A stretch of DNA of 38,366 nucleotides from an uncultured Clostridia bacterium (GCA_944332315.1 CALVJT010000044.1:1-38366), one strand, 5' to 3'; shown: positions 1-7,807, numbered from the stretch's first letter. Notes: generated by a model from the letters alone, not told the origin. Numbers and translations: made by a program.

Positions 1-215
1 TGGATAAAATGTTCTAATTTATAGTTAAGTATTTAACTATATAGGGTTAATTATGCTACTTTACACTATAATCGCTTTTTACTAAGTATCAATTCTTTAT
101 TCTTTTTGTTCTCCCTACTATAATGCACCAAGTGTTAAAGCAAAATGCCTAAACTTAGAAATTCAATTTAGTTTAGTTATTGTTTGTTTTAATATGCCTA
201 TTTTGCATAAAACCA
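1..215. other. AT-rich stretch without a gene
   Basis: No convincing open reading frame is seen on either strand. An 8-bp perfect inverted repeat with a 4-nt loop (ATAGTTAA at 21-28, TTAACTAT at 33-40) is the only clear structure. The first bases (10-16, TGTTCTA) match the left end of the dispersed repeat described below, but no second end follows, so this is not called a copy. Confidence 0.5.
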
Positions 216-244
216 ACAAAAAAAGAGTGTATTGCACACTCATT
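216..244 (-). terminator. Rho-independent terminator downstream of the engB operon
   Basis: A 6-bp stem (GAGTGT 225-230 with ACACTC 236-241) with a 5-nt loop is followed, on the minus strand, by a run of seven T. It lies about 220 bp beyond the stop of the metallophosphoesterase gene. A transcript ending here would carry repeat copy A in its 3' untranslated region. Confidence 0.65.
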
Positions 245-346
245 TAATTAGGTTCCTTAAGCTTAAAAATGCTTTGAAAATTAGGAATAAATCTCTATAA
301 CATACTAAAAAGGCAAATTCTACACTTTGCCACATTTTATTAATTT

Positions 347-444
347 GGGTTTATATATTAGTGGGGGTTAGTTAAAAATTTAGCAGAAAAAGATTAGCAA
401 AGGTCTGAACTTATAGCTTGCTATACCCCAATTAATAAAGAACC
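347..444. repeat. Dispersed palindromic repeat, copy A
   Basis: About 98 bp, clearly related to the segments at 13502-13603 and 15428-15504. Shared blocks include GTGGGGG near the left end, TTAGC and AGCAAA in the middle, CTATACCCC, and AATAAAGAACC at the right end. The two ends form an imperfect inverted repeat beginning GGTT. Bases 412-425 form a perfect internal hairpin (TATAGC-TT-GCTATA). The copy begins about 18 bp beyond the stop codon of the metallophosphoesterase gene. No clean target duplication is seen, so it may be an older copy; its left boundary is uncertain by several bases. Confidence 0.75.
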
Positions 445-462
445 TTATTTTTTATATAATAA

Positions 463-1173
463 TTATTTGTTACCTTGACAAATAAATTTGAGTTTGTTCT
501 CTAACTTATCACAGCTAGTAAGATAGTATTGGATGCCGTTCTTATTGTATTCCATAATAGACCTTGTCTTTTTGCCGTGCAGGTGCCCAAAAACGCAAAT
601 ATCCGCACCATATTTTTCCATAAGGATAGTAAAATCACTATCATCAAGCGTGCTATTAAATGGTGGATAATGTATCATCACAATTAAGGTATCCCCTTCT
701 TGCCTACTTTTAACAGCGCTTTGCAAAGCAAGCTCCAAACGAATTAGTTCTCGCTTATAAATTTTCAAGTCCTCATCATTTTGTACCCGATTGCGCTCTG
801 GCACAGTCCACCCGCGCGTGCCACAAATAATTATATTACCAAACTTAATGCTATCATTTTGTAAAAAGTAAATATCATCTCTACTAGACTTGCGCACCGC
901 AGAAATTGATTGCCACCAATAATCGTGATTGCCCCTTATCATCACTTTTGTACCTTTTAAGCCGTTTAAGTACTCAAAATCTTTTACTGCATCCTCTAGA
1001 TACATTGCCCAAGAAAAATCGCCCGCAAGCAACACAATATCCTCATCGCTTACTTTTGCATTCCAATCGTTAGCAATTTGCTCGGTATAATTTTCCCATA
1101 TCTCCCCAAATATATCCATAGGTTTTGGCGTTGATATAGATAAATGTAAATCGCTTATTGCAAAAATGTTCAT
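463..1173 (-). CDS. Calcineurin-like metallophosphoesterase
   Basis: A 236-residue cytosolic protein with the full set of dimetal phosphoesterase motifs: D8-L-H10 at the start, GD 51-52, GNHD 81-84, H168 in HYPP, and GHLHG 196-200. The family hydrolyses phosphomonoesters or phosphodiesters with two metal ions, but substrates cannot be read from these motifs. The length and motif spacing fit the small YkuE/UPF0046-like group. Its ATG overlaps the stop of the upstream EngB gene by 4 bp (ATGA) and its Shine-Dalgarno, AAAGGGG, lies inside that gene, so the two are translationally coupled. There is no signal peptide or membrane segment. The enzyme class is secure; the physiological role is unknown. 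Confidence 0.9.
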   Translation of the reverse strand: MNIFAISDLHLSISTPKPMDIFGEIWENYTEQIANDWNAKVSDEDIVLLAGDFSWAMYLEDAVKDFEYLNGLKGTKVMIRGNHDYWWQSISAVRKSSRDDIYFLQNDSIKFGNIIICGTRGWTVPERNRVQNDEDLKIYKRELIRLELALQSAVKSRQEGDTLIVMIHYPPFNSTLDDSDFTILMEKYGADICVFGHLHGKKTRSIMEYNKNGIQYYLTSCDKLENKLKFICQGNK

Positions 1174-1976
1174 TTTTTCCCCTTTCTATTTTTTAGAGCA
1201 TAACGAGGTGTATGTTTAGTTTTAGTAGATACTTTTTGAGCGCCTTTAGTGTTGTTTGCTTGCGTTTTGATTTTAGTGGCTGTGCCTTTAGTAGCGTTCA
1301 TAACCTTTTGTTTTTTAGCATTAAAATTACTTTTAGTAGCTTTTTTATTTAATTGCAAAGTACTAATTAAGGTTGTATTGGGCTTTAATTTTTCATACTC
1401 TATAGTGGTATCTATAAAATCTAGTACCTCCTGCAAACCGAGTTTGCTTTCGGCAGAAACTGGCATTATGTCGTCATCACCAAGCCCAAGTTCCACTGCA
1501 ATTTTGTGCAAGCTAGGCTTAATTTGACTTTTTGGCAATTTATCTGCTTTTGTAGCAAGCACCTTAAAAGACATATTATAAAAATATAGGTAATTAAGCA
1601 TTTGCTTATCAAGTTCCGAGGGCTTTATCCTTATATCAACTAGCACAAATATAATTTTTAATTGATTAGAGTTTTCTAAGTAGCCATCAATCAATTTTTT
1701 CCACTCTTTTTGAGCTTCTTTGCCAGCTTTTGCATAGCCATACCCCGGTAAATCTACCAATATAAAGCGTTGATTTATTAAAAATAGATTTACCAATCTT
1801 GTTCTACCTGCCGAACTGCTCGTTTTAGCCAATTTTTTATTGTTTGTCAAAGCATTTATTAAACTTGATTTGCCAACATTGCTACGCCCTACAAAAGTAA
1901 TTTCGGGCATACCATAGTCTTTATATCCAGCAATTTTGCCGATGCTGGTAATAAACTCCGCACTAACAACTTTCAT
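1170..1976 (-). CDS. engB: Ribosome biogenesis GTPase EngB (YsxC)
   Basis: TrmE-Era-EngA-EngB family GTPase of 268 residues needed for late assembly of the 50S ribosomal subunit. The G motifs are visible in order: G1 GRSNVGKSS 30-38, G3 DLPG 75-78, G4 TKAD 142-145 and G5 SAE 174-176. The ATG at 1976 is preferred because AAAGGTG lies just before it; the reading frame stays open ten codons further upstream without a ribosome site there. The conserved GTPase ends near residue 195 and is followed by about 70 residues rich in Lys, Thr and Asn, which most family members (about 195 residues) lack. The basic tail may bind rRNA, but this is inference. First gene of a two-gene operon with the phosphoesterase. 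Confidence 0.95.
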   Translation of the reverse strand: MKVVSAEFITSIGKIAGYKDYGMPEITFVGRSNVGKSSLINALTNNKKLAKTSSSAGRTRLVNLFLINQRFILVDLPGYGYAKAGKEAQKEWKKLIDGYLENSNQLKIIFVLVDIRIKPSELDKQMLNYLYFYNMSFKVLATKADKLPKSQIKPSLHKIAVELGLGDDDIMPVSAESKLGLQEVLDFIDTTIEYEKLKPNTTLISTLQLNKKATKSNFNAKKQKVMNATKGTATKIKTQANNTKGAQKVSTKTKHTPRYALKNRKGKK

Positions 1977-1996
1977 TTTACACCTTTTATTAATAA

Positions 1997-2025
1997 AGTA
2001 TATCAATAATAAAAGAAAATGTCAA
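1997..2025 (-). promoter_or_regulatory. Sigma-A promoter of engB operon
   Basis: On the minus strand TTGACA (2020-2025) is separated by 17 bp from TATACT (1997-2002). The -10 box ends 20 bp before the engB ATG, leaving room for the ribosome site. Confidence 0.85.
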
Positions 2026-2033
2026 ATACTATC

Positions 2034-2060
2034 ACAAATTGAATTTTTGTTACATATTAT
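2034..2060 (+). promoter_or_regulatory. Possible late-sporulation (sigma-K-like) promoter
   Basis: AC at 2034-2035, then 17 bp, then CATATTAT at 2053-2060, close to the SigK pattern AC-N16/17-CATANNNTA. No good sigma-A pair is visible here. The match is short and the region AT-rich, so it is only suggestive. Confidence 0.3.
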
Positions 2061-2087
2061 TTAATAGAACACTATAAGGAGGAAAAT

Positions 2088-2750
2088 ATGTCATTTTTTA
2101 TTGGAAATGTTCGAGGCGATAGAACGCCGGGTATTATACAAGGCAACCCCTTAAATGGTCTTTGCGAACGCATATGTATTCAAACTCAGAAAGTTTTTGA
2201 TGCGTGCCTTCAACAAACACAAATTGAGGGGCAACTAATTGAATTGACCGATTTTAGACCTGCATCCCCTGCTTTTCCGCTTACATTTGTATCGGGACAA
2301 AATGACCCTAATGAGCCATTTACTGTAACAAATTTATCTATCGAAAGATTGGATGACCGCCCTAACTTTGCAAGAGTGCGCGCAACGGTAAATATACCTG
2401 TCGAGGTTATCTATACCGATGCCAACAATGTTGCAGGTTCGGCAAGAGGCTCATTTACTATTGATGAGGATGTTGTGCTTTATGTACCACAACCATCTAT
2501 TATGCCTTATACAGTACAGGCAACGGGTGGAGTTATTTTGACGGAAGGCACATTCCCACCTGATGCGGGCTCGCCATTAACTGTAAATTGCTGTTTGGCA
2601 CTTATATTAAAAGTGGTTGCGGATGCCGAAATTTTAATACCAAGCTATGGCTACTGCTTGATACCGCCTTGTCAAAGCTTTACCGAAGATGTTTGCACTG
2701 GATATTTTGATTTACCATTGTTCCCTACACCAGCGCCAAATATTGAATAA
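2088..2750 (+). CDS. Cysteine-containing protein, possibly spore-associated
   Basis: A 220-residue protein with no signal peptide and no clear membrane segment. Near the N terminus is a Cys-containing stretch (CERICIQTQKVFDAC, residues 26-40). The middle, rich in beta-forming residues, carries paired valine-rich strands, and more cysteines cluster near the C terminus (CC about 168-169, then CLIPPC and VC). I recall similar Cys and IQTQKV-type openings in clostridial proteins of unknown or spore-coat function, but cannot assign a named family with confidence. It has a perfect Shine-Dalgarno (AAGGAGG, 2076-2082) five bases before ATG, its own terminator, and is the only protein gene on the plus strand here. 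A possible SigK-type promoter precedes it. Function unproven. Confidence 0.85.
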   Translation: MSFFIGNVRGDRTPGIIQGNPLNGLCERICIQTQKVFDACLQQTQIEGQLIELTDFRPASPAFPLTFVSGQNDPNEPFTVTNLSIERLDDRPNFARVRATVNIPVEVIYTDANNVAGSARGSFTIDEDVVLYVPQPSIMPYTVQATGGVILTEGTFPPDAGSPLTVNCCLALILKVVADAEILIPSYGYCLIPPCQSFTEDVCTGYFDLPLFPTPAPNIE

Positions 2751-2756
2751 ATACAT

Positions 2757-2795
2757 AAAAGACGACCAACAAACATAATTGATCGTCTTTTTTTC
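2757..2795 (+). terminator. Rho-independent terminator of the 220-residue protein gene
   Basis: A 9-bp stem (AAAAGACGA 2757-2765 with TCGTCTTTT 2783-2791) is followed by further T residues, 6 bp after the stop codon on the plus strand. Confidence 0.85.
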
Positions 2796-3048
2796 TAGTA
2801 CTCAAAACTATATAATCATTATTTAGTATTGGTATAATTGGTGTTTAATTATCACTTAGAATAGTTACCTCCATTGCATCATATCACTTGTTGTAGTTTT
2901 ACAACCCTATCATTTTAACATAAAGCCAAATAATATCACACTTACAAATTACATACAAATATATTGTTCGATATGGCAATTAAACTAATAAATTTATTAA
3001 TATTTTTAGTAAAGCAATCACTTTTAACTATAACATTTTCATATTCAA
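2796..3048. other. AT-rich intergenic stretch
   Basis: No gene is supported. A 6-bp hairpin (GTTGTA 2890-2895 with TACAAC 2900-2905) lacks a T-tract on either strand and is not called a terminator. No clear terminator is seen for the minus-strand gene that ends at 3049. Confidence 0.4.
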
Positions 3049-4311
3049 TTAAGATTCTTTTTGCTTATTGCGTTTTTTGTATCCATAGTTGTAAAAGCAC
3101 AATATAAAGCAAATAACAACCAAGATACCTGCCAGTATCCACCAACTGTAGTACAAAATAACGGCAGGGTCTACAGATGTACCCGAGCCAGCACTTGCCT
3201 CTGGATCCACAGCTATATCTGATAAAATATTAAGGCTGGCATCTGTTGCCGATACTCCAAAAATTATGTTTTGATTTAAGTCTGTCCTATAAATGTTTTC
3301 GGGGTTAACATTTACCGTAGCTAAATTATCAAGAAATTCTTGATCTGGATGCCCATAAGTATTATCTAAGCCACAGCTAATCACTACATATTCAGGATTT
3401 ATTGCGCGCAATAAATCAAGTTCGTTGCATCCCTTTTCGGCACTGCCGTGGTGTTCGGCTTTATATACAGTAATTCTATCTAGCCTATCAGCAAGAGTAG
3501 AGTTAGTAGAAATTAAACTTAATAATTCCTCGTTTTGTCCCTCACTTGCATCACCGGTAAATAGCATACTTATTCCTTGATACTCAAGCAATATTATTGG
3601 AGAATAATCGTTAGAATCGGAATAATATTTTTCATTAGGCGTTAAAAATTCCATAAGATATGCATTAGTTGCATCATCGCTTGTAATTGTAAGCCCTGCA
3701 GAAGCATATTGTATATCCCTATCATCGGCGTAATCGTTTTCTAGTTCCACAGCGGTTATATAGTTTGCATAGGTTATTGTATTAACCTCGAGCGCATCAT
3801 AGGTATTCGCTGATTCCTCATATTCACTTGATGTGGAATACTGATATGGCCTAATACTACAATTTATTTGGAATTCCTCGTACACTTCATCCATACTACC
3901 ACAGTGGTCCTCATCGCTATGGGTGACCAATGCATAATCGAATTCTCTTTGAGTATCATTTTCAAAGAAAACATCGTTTAGATAAGGGATTAATGTATCA
4001 TGTGCTCCACTATCTCCTGCATCAATAATCATTGTTTTGTCATCAGGAAAGCGTATTGCAATGCTATCGCCCTGACCAACATCTATAAAATGCACCTGCA
4101 AATCGCCCGAAGAAATAACAGTGCCGTGCTCGGTTGTAACAACATCAATATCAAGTACATCTGCCACAAATTTTTCTATAGGTTCTTTAACTAAATAGGT
4201 ACAACCTATAGCAACTACAAGCAACGCAAAAATTATAAATCTTACCCAAGAAAATGTAAAATTTTTCTCCATCTTGCTTTTAAGTTTTTTTATATCAGAT
4301 TTTTTTGCCAT
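3049..4311 (-). CDS. Membrane-anchored ComEC-like metallo-beta-lactamase protein
   Basis: A 420-residue protein: a short Lys-rich N terminus, membrane segment 23-41, a metallo-beta-lactamase domain from about 70 to 350, and a second membrane segment 384-407 with a basic tail. Metal-binding motifs are HSDEDH 131-136, FTGD 251-254 and HHGS 287-290, then GHP 320-322, as in the C-terminal domain of ComEC/Rec2, where the domain is thought to degrade one DNA strand during uptake. The ComEC channel domain is absent. Positive residues on both ends predict that the catalytic domain faces outside. ATG at 4311 is chosen because AGGAG lies five bases upstream; an in-frame GTG at 4317 overlaps that site. 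It starts 8 bp after the patatin gene. Substrate unknown; a nuclease or phosphodiesterase role is inference. Confidence 0.88.
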   Translation of the reverse strand: MAKKSDIKKLKSKMEKNFTFSWVRFIIFALLVVAIGCTYLVKEPIEKFVADVLDIDVVTTEHGTVISSGDLQVHFIDVGQGDSIAIRFPDDKTMIIDAGDSGAHDTLIPYLNDVFFENDTQREFDYALVTHSDEDHCGSMDEVYEEFQINCSIRPYQYSTSSEYEESANTYDALEVNTITYANYITAVELENDYADDRDIQYASAGLTITSDDATNAYLMEFLTPNEKYYSDSNDYSPIILLEYQGISMLFTGDASEGQNEELLSLISTNSTLADRLDRITVYKAEHHGSAEKGCNELDLLRAINPEYVVISCGLDNTYGHPDQEFLDNLATVNVNPENIYRTDLNQNIIFGVSATDASLNILSDIAVDPEASAGSGTSVDPAVILYYSWWILAGILVVICFILCFYNYGYKKRNKQKES

Positions 4312-4319
4312 ATACACTC

Positions 4320-5261
4320 CTAATTAAGACTATTATCGAAAATTTCAATTTCCTGTTCAATATCAACAGTCTTATTTCTGCCAAATCGTTTTTTCTTTTC
4401 TCTTATTTTCTTTGGTTTCTTTTCTTTCAATGTAACTGAGGTTTGATTGAATAATGCAAGTATTTCATCTTTATGTTCCATAACAGCTCGGTATCCTTCT
4501 TGTATCATTTCCTCCGCGCCCTCAAAACTTGTTGATTTATAATCTTTTAATTCGGGCTCTATAAGAATATCACTATTTAATTTGCCTTTAACACAGTTAG
4601 ATTTCATTAAAATACGAATTGATGCCATAACTAAATCAAAAAGTTTAGTGCTTTCCGTACCTCTGCCCCTATATTTATTTATATCAACAGCTACCACTTT
4701 GGAACAGCCCATCATTTTAGGAACATCCGCAGGTATTGTGTTAGCTAAACCACCATCCATCAAATTCATTTTTTCGTACGGCACACACTCAAACACTACA
4801 GGAACAGCGCACGACCCAGCAAGCACTTTGCACAATCTACCTTCCGAAAACACGACTTCATCCCCACTAATCATATCTACAGCAATAGCACAAAAAGGCT
4901 TTTTTAAGTCCTTTATATCAATATCGCCCATAAACGATATAATAAGTTCCTCAAGTTTATTCGTCTTTGAAGGCACAAACATAATTTTAGAAGTTCTAAT
5001 GTCTTTCACTTTAAGTTGTAACGCTTTTTCGATAATTTCATCCGCTTTCATACCATAGCAATACAACGCACCTATCAAACTGCCCACACTAGTGCCTGCC
5101 ACACAATCAAATTCTACTCCCAACTCCTCAAAAGCCTTTAGAGCACCTAAATGTCCAAAACCGCGCGCACCACCACCGCTTAAAGCAAGCCCAATTTTGG
5201 GTTTACCTACAATTTCTGGCTCCTTCTTTTTCCAAGTCAAATACTTCTTAAAGAAATTCAT
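4320..5261 (-). CDS. Patatin-like phospholipase (RssA/YlbK-like)
   Basis: A 313-residue serine lipase-type protein. It has the oxyanion GGGARG 29-34, the nucleophile elbow GTSVG 56-60 (Ser58) and the DGG motif 169-171 that supplies the catalytic Asp, so the Ser-Asp dyad is intact. Bacterial members are acyl hydrolases, usually cytosolic or loosely membrane-bound, and no signal peptide is present. The C terminus (about 280-313) is Lys-rich and variable. The gene heads a two-gene operon with the metallo-beta-lactamase protein, whose ribosome site overlaps the patatin stop codon. A good promoter (TTGATA-N17-TATCAT) and the ribosome site AGGTG support the ATG at 5261. The natural lipid substrate cannot be told. 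Confidence 0.92.
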   Translation of the reverse strand: MNFFKKYLTWKKKEPEIVGKPKIGLALSGGGARGFGHLGALKAFEELGVEFDCVAGTSVGSLIGALYCYGMKADEIIEKALQLKVKDIRTSKIMFVPSKTNKLEELIISFMGDIDIKDLKKPFCAIAVDMISGDEVVFSEGRLCKVLAGSCAVPVVFECVPYEKMNLMDGGLANTIPADVPKMMGCSKVVAVDINKYRGRGTESTKLFDLVMASIRILMKSNCVKGKLNSDILIEPELKDYKSTSFEGAEEMIQEGYRAVMEHKDEILALFNQTSVTLKEKKPKKIREKKKRFGRNKTVDIEQEIEIFDNSLN

Positions 5262-5279
5262 TATACTTCACCTACAAAA

Positions 5280-5308
5280 ATGATAACATATTTTTACGCA
5301 AATATCAA
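5280..5308 (-). promoter_or_regulatory. Sigma-A promoter of the patatin operon
   Basis: TTGATA (5303-5308) and TATCAT (5280-5285) on the minus strand with a 17-bp spacer, close upstream of the patatin ribosome site. Confidence 0.75.
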
Positions 5309-5420
5309 TTAAATGTATGCAAGTTTTTGTTATTAAATTTACATAAATTTTACACTTGCAAACGGATACATTGCTCTTTCTTTTCTATAAAACTATACAC
5401 GCAACTTTTGCATAAAGCCT

Positions 5421-5459
5421 AAAAACAAAAAACATAGTATTTTATATATACTATGTTTT
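5421..5459 (-). terminator. Terminator of the coiled-coil gene and ssrA region
   Basis: A 12-bp AT-rich stem (5429-5440 with 5448-5459, core AAAACATAGTAT) with a 7-nt loop is followed on the minus strand by two T-runs. It lies 27 bp past the stop of the coiled-coil gene. Confidence 0.85.
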
Positions 5460-5486
5460 CTTATGTGATATTGATAATTTTGATTA

Positions 5487-6836
5487 TTATTCATTATCTT
5501 GTTGCTCATCTTGAGCTTTTTTTGCTTGTTCAATCTCTTCCTCAACCTGCGCGATATCTGCCTTTATTTGCGCATTAGTTTCGGTTAAAATTTTGTTAGT
5601 GTGTTCAAGTATTGGATATCTATCCTTATTGGCTTCCATAACTTCCTCGCAATGAGCCACACTCAATCTTAACCCTTCAAGCAAATCAAGTTCCTCGTTA
5701 AGTTCTTTTGCCTTTTCCTCATCAATATCGGCATAGTTGTTAACCCCATATAGCAATACCTTGCGTTTAGCAACTATGGCTTCCCTTCTACGCAACTTTT
5801 TCTTATCACTTTCAAGAGTTTTCTTTACCCTAGATAAAGGAATATACTCTTTTTTATTAATTCTTAGTTCTTTTTCGTTTGCTTTCAATCTTTCCTTTAG
5901 AACTTCCAAACGCGCTTCAAGCTCATCAAGATTGCCGACATAATCTATAATCTTTCTACCTTCGTCGTCGTCATCACCACTGCGTTTAGCAATTAAAGCG
6001 TTCAATCTAGCTTTTTCTTCCTCAGCAATTCTCTTTAATTCCTCGTTTTCGCGTTGTTGTTCCTCAAGTTGTTTTTTTAGTTCGTTAACCTGTTCCTCAA
6101 GGCGCCTTAAGATTTCGTTTTGAGCTTCAACATTTTCTACAGTTTGAACTTGTTCCTCAACTTCCTCTTGCTCAATAGGCTCCTCATCCTCAACTGTTTC
6201 ATCGCCAAAATCAATTTCTTCAGCTAAAGTTTCGTCAGCTGGTTCCTCCTGAATAGGCTCCTCAACAGGCTCTTGAACCTCGTCAACTACTTCAACCTGT
6301 TCTTGAACTGCAGGTTGTGCACTCTCTGCTCCTAATACTTTTTTAGCGAATTCCTCGCTTTTTACTTTACTATAAGCATTAAGCGCAGTAGTATTAATTT
6401 CCTCAATCATTGCGTCATAATCAGGTTCGTTAGATTCAACCGCTACAGGTTCTGGCTCGGGTTCTGGTTCTGAAATAAGCTCGGGTTCTGGTTGAGCATT
6501 TAATTCCAATTCCTCTTGTCTAGCCTTTTCGAAATCAATTTCCTCAGCAGTTTTTTCCTCTTTTACTTCCTCGGTTTTTACAAATTCCTCTTTTTCTTGT
6601 GGCTTGTTATAATCGCCATAGTTATTAGTGATATTTGTAGTATTTGTGGTATTGTTATTTACCTGATTTTTGTTTTTCTTAAAGAAAATACCTTCCTTGC
6701 CATCTATAGTTGACAAAATCCAATCTGCTACAAATACGACAATGAACAGTGCTATAAGTATTAACCCCACAATACCTAGAACATTAAGAAATGCTCCCCA
6801 AAAATCACTTGTTCCAGCCAAAATATTCGTTATCAT
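5487..6836 (-). CDS. Membrane-anchored acidic coiled-coil protein, function unknown
   Basis: A 449-residue protein with one N-terminal membrane segment (about 15-40). A short Asn/Thr repeat follows (59-72), then a very acidic stretch rich in Glu, Pro and Val (about 80-235), then a long predicted coiled coil (about 240 to the end) rich in Glu, Lys, Leu and Arg. The layout predicts a single-pass anchor with a long cytoplasmic rod, as in many structural or division-related proteins, but I recognise no family. ATG at 6836 is chosen because AAGGAG lies just upstream; a longer in-frame reading runs through the 3' end of tmRNA and is an artefact. It begins 27 bp after tmRNA with no terminator between them, so it is probably co-transcribed with ssrA. 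Confidence 0.85.
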   Translation of the reverse strand: MITNILAGTSDFWGAFLNVLGIVGLILIALFIVVFVADWILSTIDGKEGIFFKKNKNQVNNNTTNTTNITNNYGDYNKPQEKEEFVKTEEVKEEKTAEEIDFEKARQEELELNAQPEPELISEPEPEPEPVAVESNEPDYDAMIEEINTTALNAYSKVKSEEFAKKVLGAESAQPAVQEQVEVVDEVQEPVEEPIQEEPADETLAEEIDFGDETVEDEEPIEQEEVEEQVQTVENVEAQNEILRRLEEQVNELKKQLEEQQRENEELKRIAEEEKARLNALIAKRSGDDDDEGRKIIDYVGNLDELEARLEVLKERLKANEKELRINKKEYIPLSRVKKTLESDKKKLRRREAIVAKRKVLLYGVNNYADIDEEKAKELNEELDLLEGLRLSVAHCEEVMEANKDRYPILEHTNKILTETNAQIKADIAQVEEEIEQAKKAQDEQQDNE

Positions 6837-6863
6837 AATATTCTCCTTATTTTTACTTCCATT

Positions 6864-7227
6864 TGGTGGAAGCGGTGGGAATTGAACCCACGTCCACACC
6901 AAATTTGCAGTGCTTTTCTACGCGCGTAGATTGTTTTCAAAATTCCACAAAGAACGCCCACAATCAAAACCCGCTTTGCTATAGGTTGCCTAGTTCAATT
7001 AAGGCACAACCATAACCTTAATCTATCGTTCTAACTTAAAGCCTAAATTGTAAACGAACGATTATTTGCAATTAGACTAGGCATTCTGACTAAGCAGCCA
7101 ATGCCATTGCACCATTAGGTGCCGAAACATTTTTATTTGCGTTTATATTTAATTTCCCTTTTAACGAAGTGGGACTTCGGCGCGCTTTTTCACGCAAATT
7201 TTGGTATGTCGAAGCCAAGTCGCCCCC
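6864..7227 (-). ncRNA. ssrA: Transfer-messenger RNA
   Basis: The 364-nt RNA rescues stalled ribosomes together with SmpB. Its ends pair as a tRNA-Ala-like acceptor stem (GGGGGCG at the 5' end, CGCTTCC before ACCA at the 3' end), and the T-arm GTGGGTTCAATTCCCAC is visible near the 3' end. The conserved 5' stretch GACTTGGCTTCGACA is present. The tag frame starts at GCA (7138-7140) and ends at TAG (7090-7092), giving ANKNVSAPNGAMALAA; the ALAA ending is the classic degradation tag recognised by ClpXP, whose genes lie further along this window. It lies 21 bp downstream of smpB, matching the Bacillus order secG-rnr-smpB-ssrA. Confidence 0.97.
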
Positions 7228-7248
7228 GTGTTTGAGTGAATTCATTGC

Positions 7249-7686
7249 TCACAACTGTCTTGCTTGCTCTCTTTTTTGATCTCTTTCTTTAATAGATTTG
7301 CGCTTATCGTACAACTTTTTGCCTCGAGCTAACGCTATTTCAACCTTTACTAGATTCCTACTATTAAAGTAAATTTTTAGCGGTACAACACTTAAGCCCT
7401 TTTCGCTCATTTGTGATTTAATTTTGAGTATTTCACGCTTATTTAGCAGTAACTTTCTTGCCTGTCTTTCATCAGGGCAAAACGATGTGGTTTTATCGTA
7501 TGTTTTAATATAACAATTTTTTAGCCACAGTTCACCCTTAGAATACTGCACAAAACTATTTGCTAAACTGATGTGCCCTTCTCTTATAGACTTAACTTCG
7601 CATCCCATTAAAACAATGCCTGCCTCATAAGTTTCTAAGATTTCGTACTCAAAACGCGCTTTTTTGTTCGTAGCAATGACTTTCAC
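7249..7686 (-). CDS. smpB: SsrA-binding protein SmpB
   Basis: A 145-residue RNA-binding protein of usual family length that delivers tmRNA to stalled ribosomes. Conserved features are the opening (IATNKKARFEYEI), EAGIVLMGCEVKSIREG, and the basic C-terminal tail LYDKRKSIKERDQKREQAR that enters the mRNA channel. The start codon is GTG, with AGGTG nine bases upstream. The gene lies about 120 bp after rnr and 21 bp before tmRNA, so protein partner and RNA are probably made from one transcript. Identification is secure. Confidence 0.97.
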   Translation of the reverse strand: MKVIATNKKARFEYEILETYEAGIVLMGCEVKSIREGHISLANSFVQYSKGELWLKNCYIKTYDKTTSFCPDERQARKLLLNKREILKIKSQMSEKGLSVVPLKIYFNSRNLVKVEIALARGKKLYDKRKSIKERDQKREQARQL

Positions 7687-7807
7687 AATTCACTACACCT
7701 GTATTATATCACAAAATATAAATTTTGCAATACCCTTTTTGAAAAATTTAATGTTTTTTACAAAAAATAACGATTTTTTCATCACTTTTTGATATTTTTG
7801 ACTTTTT

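Noticed and set aside
1-60. Possible fourth repeat copy beginning at TGTTCTA
   Set aside because: The left end matches for seven bases and is followed by an unrelated hairpin; no right end or duplicate 8-mer follows.
6837-6902. In-frame N-terminal extension of the coiled-coil gene
   Set aside because: The extra codons read through the 3' tRNA-like end of tmRNA, and a good ribosome site stands before the internal ATG at 6836.
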